From: Choanephora cucurbitarum
Taxonomy: Eukaryota > Mucoromycota > Mucoromycetes > Mucorales > Choanephoraceae
DNA length: 64,000 bases
Reading direction: 5' to 3'
Assembly (NCBI GenBank): GCA_025331435.1
Contig: JAIWNI010000027.1
Span: 62,001-126,000, forward strand
This document shows positions 23,301-36,000 of this stretch, piece after piece. The position numbers and the translations under genes were made by a program. Numbering within the stretch: position 1 is the first letter of the stretch; each line of letters opens with the position of its first letter. A model generated the notes under the pieces. That model saw only the letters and a list, made by a program, of their open reading frames with translations. It was not told where the DNA came from and made no database searches.

Positions 23301-25850
23301 ACCAGGCTATACATATATTCAACAGCTGTTTCAATTAAATGACGCTAAAATAAACGCGAAAAGAAGTCTTTAAACAGTAGTTTACTCTAGGAAAAAGTAA
23401 AGCTAAGAGTGTTTGTGCGGAATCCCACGTGACCATTACCAAAAAAGGCAAACTGAAAGAAAAAAGAATCGATAGAAGAAAAAAAAAAGAGGTATTAAAG
23501 GCGTATCGATATTCATTTTCTTGCTTGGTGTATCCAGAGAAAAGAGAGCAAATTAGCGGCAACAGTATGTTGACTCTGCTTACTGTGAACTTGCGATAGA
23601 CCATTAATAGGATTTTTATTTTTTTTCGTTTGTTTTTCAAAGAAAGAAAGGATCGATAATGAACCAAACAGCAATCGGATCGCTTCTTGGCTTGGCTATA
23701 GACCTTCTTTAGAGGTCATTTAACGACCATAAAATTTAAACACAAGAGGTAGTCAGATATGATATGTTGAGCACTGTAGTATAGGAGAAATAATACTAAG
23801 CCTTGTTTCGATTCGATTTCCGCCTTTCTTTTTTCTTTCTTCTGTTTATATGAGATCAACAAAGATAGATGCTATGTTCAGATTGTGTGTTGGCATTCAA
23901 ACCAAGAGACATCCGAAGAACAAAAGAAGAGTGGAACAGAAAATGAGGATTAACATGTCGCATCTTGGTAGGGCTGTTATCGCTTTTTCTTTTCTGTTTC
24001 AGGCTTGGTCAGTTCAACTTTTTTGTTCAATTAGTGTACTTGAGACAACCATCTACTCGACTACCTAGTCACCACCAAGAGCAATCAAGTACAGAAAAAA
24101 AAAGAGAGAGGGTAAGATCAAAGTGGAGAGATCCTTTCTTTTCTGGTTTTGTGAGTGAAAGTTACAAGCATATTGCCTATTGTACCAAATGGCATAACAC
24201 CAACACTTGAAGCACCACCTACTTGATATGAAAGATAAGAGCCATCCAAGTCAGCGGTTGGATCATGAAGAAGCAATAAACAAAGTCGGTACAAAGACAA
24301 AGTCAAGAGAGAGAGAGGATATGATAACGCGTTAGATGCTAAATTTCTAGTGTCGTATGTTAGATGCTGAATGTTAACTTGACACAGGATAACATGCTGA
24401 TTACAGATCAAACTGAAGATAAGGAGAGGAGCAAGGAAGAAATAGAAAAAAAAAGGCAAATGAAGAAACAAGGTAAGCGATTTGGTTAGAGAAGGGATCC
24501 AGACAGATCGATTGAATTCACTATGCAAGAGGCATGTATGATGAAACTAGAGTGATTTGAAAGCAATAAAAAAAAGGTCTATATTTATACGGCTAAAGGT
24601 ACTGCAGTTACATAAGAGGCCAAGAGGGCAAAAGAATGAAGAACATACTTTATCAGTTTTTGTAACTTGTAATGATTATGATCAAGTGAATATAAACAAA
24701 AATACAGGTTAAGCTCATTCTTTTGCTGCATATGGTGCCTAAAATTATCCATAGTTTTTTCATCAATTTGCTAGTTTTTTTCGAACTAATTTATGCTGAT
24801 CATTTCTTTTTGAAGCGAAATTGAAAAAAAGTTAAATGCAATACTCTTTGACCATATAACAAAGCCTTCAGAGATAATAACTATTATTGCTTGAAAGGAC
24901 ATTCAGAGTACTTTTAATTACCCAACCGAATTTTAGGATTCATTTAGACTTTCTTCACTCCAATGGACTCCCTGAATTTAAGGTATTCCAAAAGAAAAAA
25001 ATATTGAGTGAGTGAACATAGATACGAAAGCCACTTTAGACTTCATTTTCAACTATGACTTTAGTTGCTCAATGAATTTGATAGTGTGTTGTATCGTTCT
25101 AGCATACGAGAAATTGTAGTAGTGCAATTGAATAGGATAATGTAAAGCCCAAGCTTCTTATTGCTGTATTTGTGATGTATGCATGATTATGTAATTGAAA
25201 TGCTGTGCCGTTCATAGTGTTAAAAAAATTGTCAAACCAGAGTAGTGTACTGTTTGAACAATTGACTATTATGTGTGTGATTTCAGTGTATTTACAAATA
25301 TTCTTTGTGTGTTAAAATAAAGTCATATTCAGATTTTTCTATTTCGCGTCAAGCTATTGAAATTGAGTGGGTAGAGAAAGCGTGACAAGACATAGTGAAT
25401 CAAGCTGAAAATGACAAGAAATACAAATGATAAATAGAGATGTTGATCTCCAAAGTACTAGATTTGCAGCTTTAATTGGTAATGAGATATACGTTTCCAA
25501 AGTGAAGTCGAAAATGGCTTTCGGATTTACGTTCACCCAACACTATTTTCGCTCCATCAACATCTTCAAACACCAGAAGATCTCTTTCTCAGACCACACT
25601 TTACTTGAGCTTATGTACGCTGTGCTATTTATTGAGCAAGTATAGCTCTATTGAGTCAACTATAGAATCTTTTCATTAATGAACAACTGTTGCTTAAAGC
25701 AGCCTTTAGTGTTTTCCTTTAAATTGCTACATCTTTTTGAAAGAAAAAGGGGGAGATTAAAGTCCGACATTTTTATTTTTTTCGTAAAAAACTCTTACTC
25801 CACCATCTCTCTCTTTTTTATTAAACAAGAAACTTATTTAATTATATAAA
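17337..25850. other. 8.5-kb gene-poor stretch
   Basis: No gene can be supported. Open frames are below about 136 codons, mostly F/L/S-rich, and show no domain. There are many poly-A/T runs and CT tracts, a TA run near 19255 and a short tandem repeat at 19767. A minus-strand open frame at 24118-24528 looks faintly protein-like at its end, but its first half is a pyrimidine tract. The final 100 bp hold CT-rich and A/T leader sequence expected for the Swi3-like gene. Confidence 0.45.
19767..19817. repeat. 17-bp tandem repeat, three copies
   Basis: Three consecutive copies of TCATTTAAACTACAAAG, the third slightly altered, in non-coding DNA. Confidence 0.85.
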
Positions 25851-27480
25851 ATGGAGGAATCAAACACAACTGAACCATCACCTATGGTCATTGAAGAGTC
25901 CAAAATAGAACCGCAACCTATGGAAGATATCAAGCAAGAAAAGCCAGTTCGCGCCAAGATCGAATTAGAGGCACGCCAATACCTGATGGATCAAACACAG
26001 CCTGTCAAAATACCTGACTATGCCAGTTGGTTTAATATGAGCACCATTCACAATATCGAACGCGTCTCTCTACCTGAGTTTTTCACAAACACAAACCAAT
26101 CCAAGACAGCACACATCTATCAAGATTACCGCGATTTTATGATCAACACATACCGTTTGAATCCAAAAGAATACTTGGCTGTCACTGCCTGTAGACGCAA
26201 TCTGGCCGGTGATGTCTGTGCTATTATGCGTGTTCATGCCTTTTTAGAGCAATGGGGATTGATCAACTATGAAGTAAAAAAAAGTCATCTTTATTTACAC
26301 ACCCATTAGATACTTATCATAGATTTATTAGTGCGATCCTTCCACTTGGCCATCTACTGTAGGACCCCCTTTCACAGGACATTTCAGAGTGACAGCAGAT
26401 ACACCACGCGGTCTTGTACCCTTTAAACCCAACATCAAACCTGTCGCTAAACCTACCAGTCATCAACTCAATGTTGAATTACGGCAAAAAGTATTTGAGA
26501 CACCTACACAAAAGAAGAAAGTGTACTGTACCACATGTGGTTCAGACTGTACACGCGAACGATACCATAGTGTCAAGACAAAGAATATGGAGCTTTGCCC
26601 ACTCTGTTACAAAGAGGGTCGGTTTCCAGTCACAAGCTTCAGTAGTGATTTCATTCGTTCGACATCAGCATCCCCATCTACCTCTGAAGATTGGTCTGAT
26701 GAAGAGACCTTATTGTTATTAGAAGCCATTGAACTGTATGATGATGACTGGAATACGATTGCGGATTATGTAGGCACAAAGACACGTGAAGAATGTATCT
26801 TTCATTTCTTACAGATGCCTATTGACGAACCTTATCGTGAAGGAGCTGAGGAACAGTTGTTACAGCATGCACGAACACCCTTTTCACAGGCAGATAATCC
26901 AGTCATGTCCATTTTGGCCTTTTTGGCTTCTGCTGTCGATCCTAAAGTGGCCTCAGCTGCTGCTGATGCAGCTATTGCATGTCAGGAACATCAACCATTC
27001 ACCTCCACAGAAGAAAAGCCACGCACGACAATTGAAAAGGCAGCCTCTGTCGCCTTGGGATCAGCAGCAGCTAAATCCAAATCCCTCTCACGCATTGAGG
27101 AACGTGAAATGAAACGTCTGGTTCATGCTGTAGTGGATGCTGAAGCCAAGAAATTGGAATTGAAGATGCAACACTTTGAACAACTGGAGGCTGTGTTAGA
27201 TTATGAATTGGAATCCATGGCACAACAGCGCAAAGATCTATTTGCCTATCGATTAGCTATCAAAAAGACAGAGGCCATGTTGGGAAAGGAAATTCAAGAG
27301 CGTGGGGGTGTTGAGAAGGCAGTAGAAGATGGTTGGACACCTCAACAGTTACAACAGTGTATTCACAACTCACTATTTAAAGAAGATTATCATCTGGTTC
27401 CATTGGACGATTCAACCATCACCCACCCATCTTCTGCTATGGAAGAAGATACAAAACAAGTAGCTATTTTAAATTTATAA
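25851..27480 (+). CDS. SWI/SNF-RSC subunit Swi3/Rsc8 (SMARCC family)
   Basis: Core scaffold subunit of SWI/SNF-type chromatin remodellers, acting in the nucleus. There are two exons, 25851-26273 and 26332-27480, split by a 58-nt phase-0 intron, giving 523 residues; fission yeast Ssr1/Ssr2 and yeast Rsc8 are about 500-560. Domains in order: SWIRM at about 55-145 (starting PDYASWFN, with the join landing in [15 protein letters not shown] at its end); a ZZ-like zinc finger at about 185-220 (CTTCGSDC...CPLCY); a SANT domain at about 235-285 ([14 protein letters not shown]); and a helical C-terminal region with a likely dimerising coiled coil. The LINY to DPST junction is typical of the family. 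Its stop is only 20 bp from that of the convergent SEC16 gene. Orthology to the Swi3 or the Rsc8 branch is not resolved. Confidence 0.93.
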
Positions 27481-27500
27481 TATAATAAAAAGAGGTTTGT
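27481..27500. terminator. 20-bp convergent 3' gap with two-way A/T-rich signals
   Basis: Only 20 bases separate the stops of the Swi3-like gene and SEC16. AATATAATAAAAAG lies here on the plus strand, so the 3' untranslated regions of both genes must overlap the other's coding end. Confidence 0.5.
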
Positions 27501-30500
27501 TTAGTTGGTTGTATTAAGTACATCTACATAACGAGAACGCATTGGTTTTCTAGCGCCACCTGCTCTTCGATTGCTTGCAGAAGGAGGTGGTGTACTGAAT
27601 GAAGGTGGTGTAGAAACAGCAGTGGAATTAAGCTGAGGAGGAGGAGCAGAATTCATACGAGCAGGAGGAGGTAAAGCACCTGATGGCATAGGTGGTCCTA
27701 CACTCTGACTGGTAGAAAGTGAAGGAGCTGGACCAGCCTTTGGAGGTGGAGGTGGAGCAGCAGCAGCTGGCTTTGTGTCATTCTAAGTTCATCTCTTATC
27801 AATATGACTGTCTTTTTTTTTTTTTTTAGTTGAGAACTTACCAATTTGTTCACCCATCGCTTTTCCTTTTCATCATAGTAGAAAGAACTCTGTTCACCCA
27901 AGTTGGCTCTGACAGGCTTCTTTTCATCTAAGCTGTCTTTTTCTTTACGACTAAAGAGACTGAACAAGCCCCATCCAGAGGCAGGTTTCTCTTCTTTCTT
28001 GGGTTCCTCTTCTACCTTGGTCTCTTTTTCTTCCTCTCCTGTCTTTTTTTCTTCCTTGGGTTGAGATACTTTCTTGGTCTTTGTGTTACCAAAGCCTAAA
28101 TCGTCTTCATCATTTTGATGAGCAGTAGGGGTATAAGCATGAGGTGCACTGGGAGTATAAGCATCGTTATAAGTGGTGGGTACACTGGGTGTATCAGGAA
28201 CAGTGGGTGTGTAGCTATCAGGAACAGTGGGAGCATAGACATTAGGCTCTGTAGTTTCTTGATTACCCCACCAAGCAGATTGGTTTTCATTTGTAGGAGG
28301 TGCATAACTGGATTGAACAAAAGGTGAAGTGACTGCTTTCTCAACCTGCGCTGGTTGATAACCATAACCATAACCATAAGCAGTAGAATCTACAGATAAC
28401 AATGAACATCCTATTTAAAAGCTCTGTTTAGATTTACTTACCAACTTGAGAAGACAGCTTTTGTTCCATTGTCTGAATAAGGGATTCTAATGTTGATTTG
28501 TTCAATTGAACGTGAGTTCTACAAAAAAAAAAGACATTTAGACATGCGCATTCTGTAACTGAATTAGAATCCTTACCTGGTCAAGATAGTATCTCTTAAT
28601 TGATGCAATTCTTCTTGAGTTGAAAGGGTGGATAGAATAGAACCCATATAATGTTGAGCTTCCTGAGTGAATTCAAGCTCAGTTAACCACCAAGCAAGCA
28701 TCAGCTTGACATGTTGAGCTAATGGTTTTGTAGGCTGTAAACCGAATTCATAAAGTTCATAAAGGTATAAATCATCCAACTCTTCAACAAAGGCATCATC
28801 ATGAACTACATCAGGTGCTAACAAATGACTGTATAAAATAAAAAAAATCGTGAGACAAAGTGTCAATGATAAACTGGTGCAATCATTTACCAGACTAAAC
28901 CTTCTTGATGAAATCCTGTCTGTTTCAACTGTTGACCCAAATAAAACAAACTCTGTTGATCCTCAGCTGAACGATTAGCCAATACAAGAGAGACAGCTTG
29001 TTTCCATTCAGCTAAGCTTTCTTGTGTATAAACAACTTCTTGAGTTGAATCCTCTTTCACTAATTGAGCCACTAATTTAACCCACCCAAAAAAAATATTA
29101 TCAATTGTTCTTGTTCTTACACCTTCACTATTTTTCTTTTTACCTGCTTCTTCTGCTGGTAACCCATGTAGGATAGAATACAACATACGTAATGGCTTAT
29201 GTTGTTCTGTCATCTCTGGTGTGGTAGTGGCATGAAAGCCTTGACTAATGAATTGAGGCACCAATCGCTTCAATTGATCTGGATCCATTGAGGCTATCAC
29301 AAAGGCATGACCCCACATAGCATGATCCACAGCCAATTGACAGGCAGCCTCACGATTTCCTTGTAAGAGCAATTGCTCGAATTGATTCAACAGGTCTCCT
29401 TCTTCTTCTTTCAAATTAGGTTGCAACCATGATACAATCTGTTGATCCAATACACTATCATACATAAACATCAGTCTATCTTGCTTATCTTTAAAAAGCA
29501 AGGACTTACCCATCACCTAAATGCTGTGTAGGATGTTGAAGTAACAATTGAACCAATTGCCAGGCTAACACATGCTTCACTTGACCTTCATCCAGACGTG
29601 CTTGAATATAATCAAGAGCAGCCTGTCTCTTGTCTGTCGATTGCATCATAGCCACATAACGTTTGATACTAGCTTTCTCAGCTTGATGTTGAGGCAAGAA
29701 GGTTAAGGAAGGTTGCTCCATATAGACAGAAGGTGTGGTGGATCGAGAGATACCAGCCAAGGGACGACCACATTCACAACAGAATTTTGCCTTAGGCTTA
29801 TTCTCACCTTCACATTGAGGATCAGGACAGGGAACCAGTGTACGTGTGGGCGATTGAACGCGCTCAGTCATGGGTGGAGGTACAGTAGCTGATCGTTCAA
29901 TAGGAGGTCCTGGACGGAAAGCGTCATGCAGACTGTTGGATCGTGGTTGATAAAAGCCTGTTGGACTGAATGTTCTTTGAGGGGAAGGAATAGCTTTGGT
30001 AGAAGGACTAAGGGCTCTTGTAGGAGGATTGATTTGAGCAAAAGGGGAAGCATTCATCGCTCTTGATAAAGGAGGAGCAGGCAGAGTAGGTTCCTTGATG
30101 CTGGATGATTCTTGGTGGTAGCTGTTGGTTTGAACAGGTTCGTACTGTTGAGGTGCGTAGGTGTTGGTTTGAATGGGCTCGTACTGTTGAGGCTCGTAGC
30201 TATTGACTTCATTTGGCTTGTGAGATGCTTGAGGTTCAGAGGATGGTTGGATTTCAAGCGAAGACTGAGGTTCGTAGCCTTTGGTCTCGACAGGCTCATA
30301 TGAGGATTGAGGTTCGTAAGAAGATTGAGGTTCGTATGAAGATTGAGGTTCGTAGCTACTGACTCCATTTGGCTCATAAGATGACTGAGGTTCGTAGTTG
30401 TTGACTTCAACAGGCTCAAAGGAGGATTGTGCCTCGTAAGATGACTGAGGTTCATATGAAGATTGAGGCTCGTAGGATTGAGGTTCATAAGATTGAGGTT

Positions 30501-32055
30501 CATAGCCATTAACGTCGACATGCTCATAAGAAGATTGAGGTTCGTAGTTATTCACTTCAACAGGTTCATAAGATGATTGAGATTGATACTGTTGAGGCTC
30601 GTAAGATGATTGAACATCATACTGATTGGCATGTTGAGAATCGTAGCTACCCTTGTTTTCTTGCTGTGTTTCCTCAGAGTGGGGTTGAGATGGCTCGTAA
30701 GATGATGTAGGCTCATAACTTGCTGTCTGTGAATGCTCGCTGTGAGCTGCTTCTTTGGGCAAGGGTTCATGACTAGCGGTATCATGGGCTGCTTCTTTAG
30801 TGACTGTGGGTTCATGGCTAGAGAATGAAACAGTCTCTTGATGTTCTGTAGATACAGCATGAGATGATACATCTGGCTTCTTTTCCTCTGGTTCCTGTAC
30901 AGCCTTTTCAACACCCTCTTCCTTGTTCTTCTTTTCCTCTTCTGTATGACCTGATTCAGTAGTCAATAAATCTTCTAATGGATCAGGCACTTTTTGATCC
31001 TTTTCACTTGTATGACCCAAAACCAAATCATCCAAATCGTTCAGATCTTCTTGTGCAAATTGAATAGAAGGAGAAGAGGAAGTATCTATCATATTGTCTT
31101 GTACTGAGTGGTCTATCAATTCATCAGAAACTAAAGAAGTCTCAACATCAGAAGCCTTGGGAGGACTGGAGGCTTTTGGAGGTGGTGGAAGAGTGGAAGT
31201 TGTTGAAGGAGGAGCAACCACAGCAGCAGTAGTGTTAGGTACTTCTTGTTCCTTGATAGGTGCATAAGGGTCATATTGTGTGTCAAAGGCAGTATAAGGT
31301 TGTTCATACTGCTGAGTGTCAATCGTTTGTTCAGATTGAACTTGAGCTGGTACTTCAGCCACTGCATAATCATACAACCCATTCTCTGTTACCTGTGTTT
31401 CTGTTGGTTGATATTGACTATAATCCTGTTGTTGTTGAGCATAATATTCAGCATATTGAGGATCATATTGATAATCATAACCATATTGACTCATATCATA
31501 TTCTTGATTAGTGTTAGGATCATAGTAATGGACACCTCCTTGTTCATCATAATAGTAATGAACATTAGGATCAAATTGAATCCAATCCTGTCCTTCTTGT
31601 TGTTGTTGTTGTTGTTGTTGATCATACTGTTGTTGTTGATCGTATTGTTGATCATACTGTTGTTCATACTGTTGCTGGTATGCATTAGGATCATACGCTT
31701 GTTGTTGTTCATACTGTTGTTGATAAGTATGAGGATCATACGCTTGTTGTTGATCATAATGCTGTTGATAGGCAGTAGGGTCATAAGCCTGTGTCAAAGA
31801 AACAGGTTGTTGCAAATCATCAAAGAATGAGTTACCAGTCTGAGGTTGGTCAAAGAAGGAAGACGCGTTTGTAGTGTTTGGAGGATGAGCTGATTGAGGT
31901 GTGGTGTTGGCAGTAGCTACGTTAGATGAGAACAGGTTAGCTTGAGAGTCGACCACTGGTTTCTGTTCCTTGGGTTGTTGGAGTTGACTGAAAGGGTCGT
32001 CTCCTGTAGCCTCGCCAAACAAAAATGACGTATTGGGCTCTTCTCTTTGAGTCAT
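27501..32055 (-). CDS. SEC16: COPII coat assembly scaffold Sec16
   Basis: Organises ER exit sites by binding COPII coat proteins. Seven exons (32055-29510, 29454-29144, 29071-28891, 28828-28577, 28518-28442, 28389-27842, 27782-27501) keep phase and give 1398 residues. The first 730 or so residues are disordered: a glutamine/tyrosine-rich part (about 80-240), then many copies of an SYEPQ motif (about 480-690). A four- to five-cysteine zinc-ribbon-like motif (CPDPQCEG...FCCECG) sits near 745-768. The conserved helical Sec16 central domain follows (about 780-1130, with AVDHAMWGHAFVIASMDP and the WKQAVSLVLANRS segment). Next comes a linker with YYDEKEKRWVN and a proline-rich C-terminus. Annotating the apparent stop near the third exon as the end would lose a frame-preserving 72-nt intron. 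Its start region faces the 3' end of the formin gene. Confidence 0.93.
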
Positions 32056-33053
32056 TCTTTAGCTTTCCAAGAATATTGCTGATAATTTACAGAATATACT
32101 TGTTTAGAAATCAAGAGAAAAAAAAAAGAAATTAAATGACCGTAATGGGCTGTAAAAAATAAAATAAAATTATTGTTTTGCATATAACTTATTCCCTCCC
32201 CTATTTTCTTCTAACCCCTCTCTTCTTCTTCTTTTAGATGAACTGACACATAGACAGTATAAACAAACAATGACAAAGGGATAAAAGTGTCCATTTTATT
32301 CAACTTACCTTCCGAAAAAGGAAAGTGATACAATTTGAGCCTATGAAATATCAAAACGTCAAATATTACTGTTGTTGGAGGGTTATTTTGTAATATCGCA
32401 CAGAAATCCAGATAAATTTGCGGCATGTGAAAGAGGTTTTTTCTTATTAGGATTGAACTATTTGTTCCTTAATAAGTTACGCGTTGTAATTTATTTGAAG
32501 AGACCATAATTGCGCTTGCCCCGTTATTCACTTGTTACAAATACACTTGCCCTTTGTATTGTGGTTTGATTTTACCGTTGCTTGGTGCTTGATTAAAAAT
32601 TTAGGAACGGTTCCGTCCTCTAATCGGTGTATTATGGACCACTACAGTGATTTCTCAAGAAAATAAATCGACACTCACCCATAAGAGGTCATGATAGAGT
32701 CATAACAGAAGTCTCCAATTAGGCGCATGAGAATTATAAAGAGGGAAACTCTATCAATAAATGGATCTAGGAAGTGATATCCTCACAATCCAGATCGACT
32801 GCAAACGATCTGTCTTGATTATAAAAAGTTCACAGTAAACTCTTGTGATGAATATAAACCATCTTCATTTTCTTAAAAGAAGAAAACGGTGAATTAGCTG
32901 ATGTTTCTTACAAATTACACAGCTAAAAAGAACAATGCATTCTAAATAGACAATATTGGTTTCTAATGAGGCCAAAGTGACATTGGGTTGTTATGTGTAT
33001 TTATTTTTTTTTTTAAAAAATAGGTATCGGTCATGATATATCTAATGTTTAAT
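32056..33053. other. 1-kb spacer: SEC16 promoter and formin 3' region
   Basis: Both neighbours are on the minus strand. The part next to 32056 should hold the SEC16 promoter, and the part next to 33053 the formin 3' untranslated region. No open frame of note; only A/T runs and a pyrimidine tract at about 32216-32236. Confidence 0.5.
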
Positions 33054-36000
33054 CTATGTTTGCATTGGATTGGTTTCAGTTTTATCAGCAAGAGAAGCTA
33101 ATTTCTTCATTCGATCCGAACTAGTGAATCTTCGAGAGGCACTTCTGGCTGGTCTCGGTAAAGGAGGCACTTCTTCTTCACTCTGGATATGTCGAAGAAG
33201 ATCCTCGGCCTTGACCACCATCGACTCAGCTCTTGTTCTTCTTCTCTCTCTTGTAGACATACGGTTCTTACGCTGTTGTGAACCTGTTGTCATTTCACCT
33301 GATCTTAATTTCTCTAATAAATTATCCATGATATCCTTATCATCTTGATTCTCAGAATTAGCTACAAACAAAGTTAGTATCTTGTATGATTCAATGAAAC
33401 ATAGATAGCCTTACTTTCACTCATATCCAATCGCTTGTTTAATCTGGCCTTGCGTTGTTCTTGGAACTGTTTGGTCTTTTCGGCCTGTTCTTCCTTTCGT
33501 TTTAAGAAAACAAGATCGGATTTGGCCTTGGTCCAACTGGAGGTGAATGTCTGGAAGATACCAAAGAATTCGTCTGGTTTCATTTCACTGGCATCTTCAC
33601 CAAAGTAAGAAACCACATCCTTATAGGCCACATCCATGGAGGTATACCGTACTTCCAATTGATCGAATCGTTCGATGGCACGATCACGGAAGTTGTACAT
33701 AACAGCAGCAAAGTTATCGCCTTGTTCAGCTACATAATCCCCACTGTAATGACAATCCAGTTCATGAATCAATGTCTGTAAACCCACACGAAGTTCATTG
33801 TAATCCTTAATGAGATCTTGAATTGTCACTATAATAATAATAAAAAAATTGTGTTAGAAAAAAAGAAAAGATTCCTAAAGAGCTTTACCTCGACAGGCTT
33901 CACTACATAACTCAAGGTCTTCAAGTAAATGATCATTGATTGAAGGGAACTTTTCTTCAATCAAGGTACACAAGAAGTGCAACAGAGTAGTATCGTTACT
34001 TGAAGCACGGGTATCTACTAACTTGTTGATACTGCTGATACGTACACCAAAGGCACCACCTTGGAAGTTAGTACCGTTCAAGAAATTACCCACCAACAAA
34101 ATGATCTAATCAATCGTTTAGTCCATCTCTTCTGATTGGCTTACTCAGACTATCCCATCTTACATTTAACAAATCACGAATAGATTGTGAATCTTTAAGC
34201 TGAGTGGATGCGTTCATCACATTAGACATATTCTTACTCAATTGAGTGATGCGTTCATTGAATGTGTTGACAAACAACATGTTGGTGATACGTTCTCTTA
34301 CACGGTCAATGGATAAAATCTATGGCCACCATGTTACTTCCTGCCTATCTATTTTTCTAGAGGGAATTCCTTACCTCGGCACAGAAAGCATCAGGTTTAG
34401 CTAAACTGGCTAAATCTTCTTCTGAAGCCGTCTTGATAAACACAGACAATTTGCCCATTTCATCATGAGAAGGTAAATTCACCAACAAGTTACGCAACAA
34501 GATCTCGGTACAGAACTTTTCATCCACAGCCAAAATCTTCTTCTTGAACTCGTCAAATGTCACATGCTTACACTTGGCCAAGACGGCAATACTGATGTTG
34601 TAAGCCTTTCGACTGTCAATAATGTTGATCTCCTGTCGTCTTTCCTTGGGCAAGGCGCGTTTGCTCTGAACTACCTTTTGAGCAAATACCTGTTCCATAC
34701 GATCAAAGATACCTTCCTTATCTAACAAGGCTTCTAGTTCCTCTTCCTTTTCATTGGAGGTACCCAACTTCCAGACGGTCGAACCAATCTTGCCTGCATT
34801 TAGTTTTTGCCATTGAAGTTGACGTGTCTTGACTGCAGGTAGATGCTTCAGTTGTTTACGAGGCGTAAGGAACATAGGGCCACCAGGTGGTGGTGGTGGA
34901 GCACCTGGCATACCTGGTGGAGGTGGTGGAGGTGGTGGAGCACCTGGCATGCCTGGTGGAGGTGGTGGAGGAGGTGGTGGAGCACCTGGCATGCCTGGTG
35001 GTGGAGGAGGAGGAGGTGGTGGAGCACCTGACACACCTGGTGGTGGAGGTGGTGGAGGTGGAGGTGGTGGGTCGCCAGACATTCCAGGTGGTGGAGGAGG
35101 AGGTGGAGGAGGTGGTGGAGCGCTATTAGCATTGAGTATAGCAGGTGGTGGTGGTGGTGGTGGTGGCGATGTTGATGAGACACTTTCAGTGCTTTCAGCA
35201 ACAACAGTCGAGGATTTAGATTCACTCAAGCTTTCCACAGAAGACTGTTTGGATTCAGAGACATCCAAAGACTGAATATGATTCTCCTTTACTTCTGTCT
35301 CTTCCTCTTCTACTACCGCCTTGAATTCAGCTGGAATAGCAGGTACAGCAGGTTCAGTCTGAGTAAGACGACGACGGTTGTTGGATCGTCTAACAGCAGA
35401 TCCCATCAAAGGTAGCGATCCAGGCACGCCAGCAAAATCACCCGATCCACCAAACTGACGAGCCAATTGATGTTTGAATTCTTCCGAGAGACCCAAGGCC
35501 ATGGATTTATGTTTAGTGGGATCATTGACACCCAAGGCAGGCATCATGGGATTAGGTGGAGGAGGCATATGTTTCTTTGGTTGATACGTTTCTTCTGCAC
35601 GAATCTTACCAATGGCCATTGTCAAGCGTTTTCGAGAGATGACCACATCCTCTTTGGTATCTTTATCTGCTTCATCACCCACAAGTTTATGGAATTCCTC
35701 TAATTGACGTTCTGCCTTTTCCAGTTTAGCTTCATAGGTTGCTTGAACATCACGTAATTTTTCCTGTAAGGTAGAGATGGTATGTCGAGAAATACGCAAC
35801 AGATCCTCTAGGGAAGCTGTCTTTTCCTTTAATTGAACCAGAGCCAGAGCATCTAAAAAGCAAGTTTAGTCACTCTACTACCCCCTCCTCTCTTATCTGG
35901 CTTGCCCTACCTCCTTGCTGAGATAGTTCATGTCGAAGCATATCTCTTTCCTTTTCCAGCTCGTCATAATTATGTTGCAAATCCTTTAGTTCATCCAGTG

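Noticed and set aside
24118..24528. 136-codon minus-strand open frame
   Set aside because: The first half is a pyrimidine tract giving F/L/S runs. The end looks coding-like, but no splice partner or family was found.
31246..31830. Leucine/isoleucine-rich plus-strand open frame of 194 codons
   Set aside because: It is the antisense of the Gln/Tyr-rich part of Sec16; the composition is a repeat artefact.
34829..35275. Glycine-rich plus-strand open frame
   Set aside because: It is the antisense of the proline repeats in the formin FH1 region.
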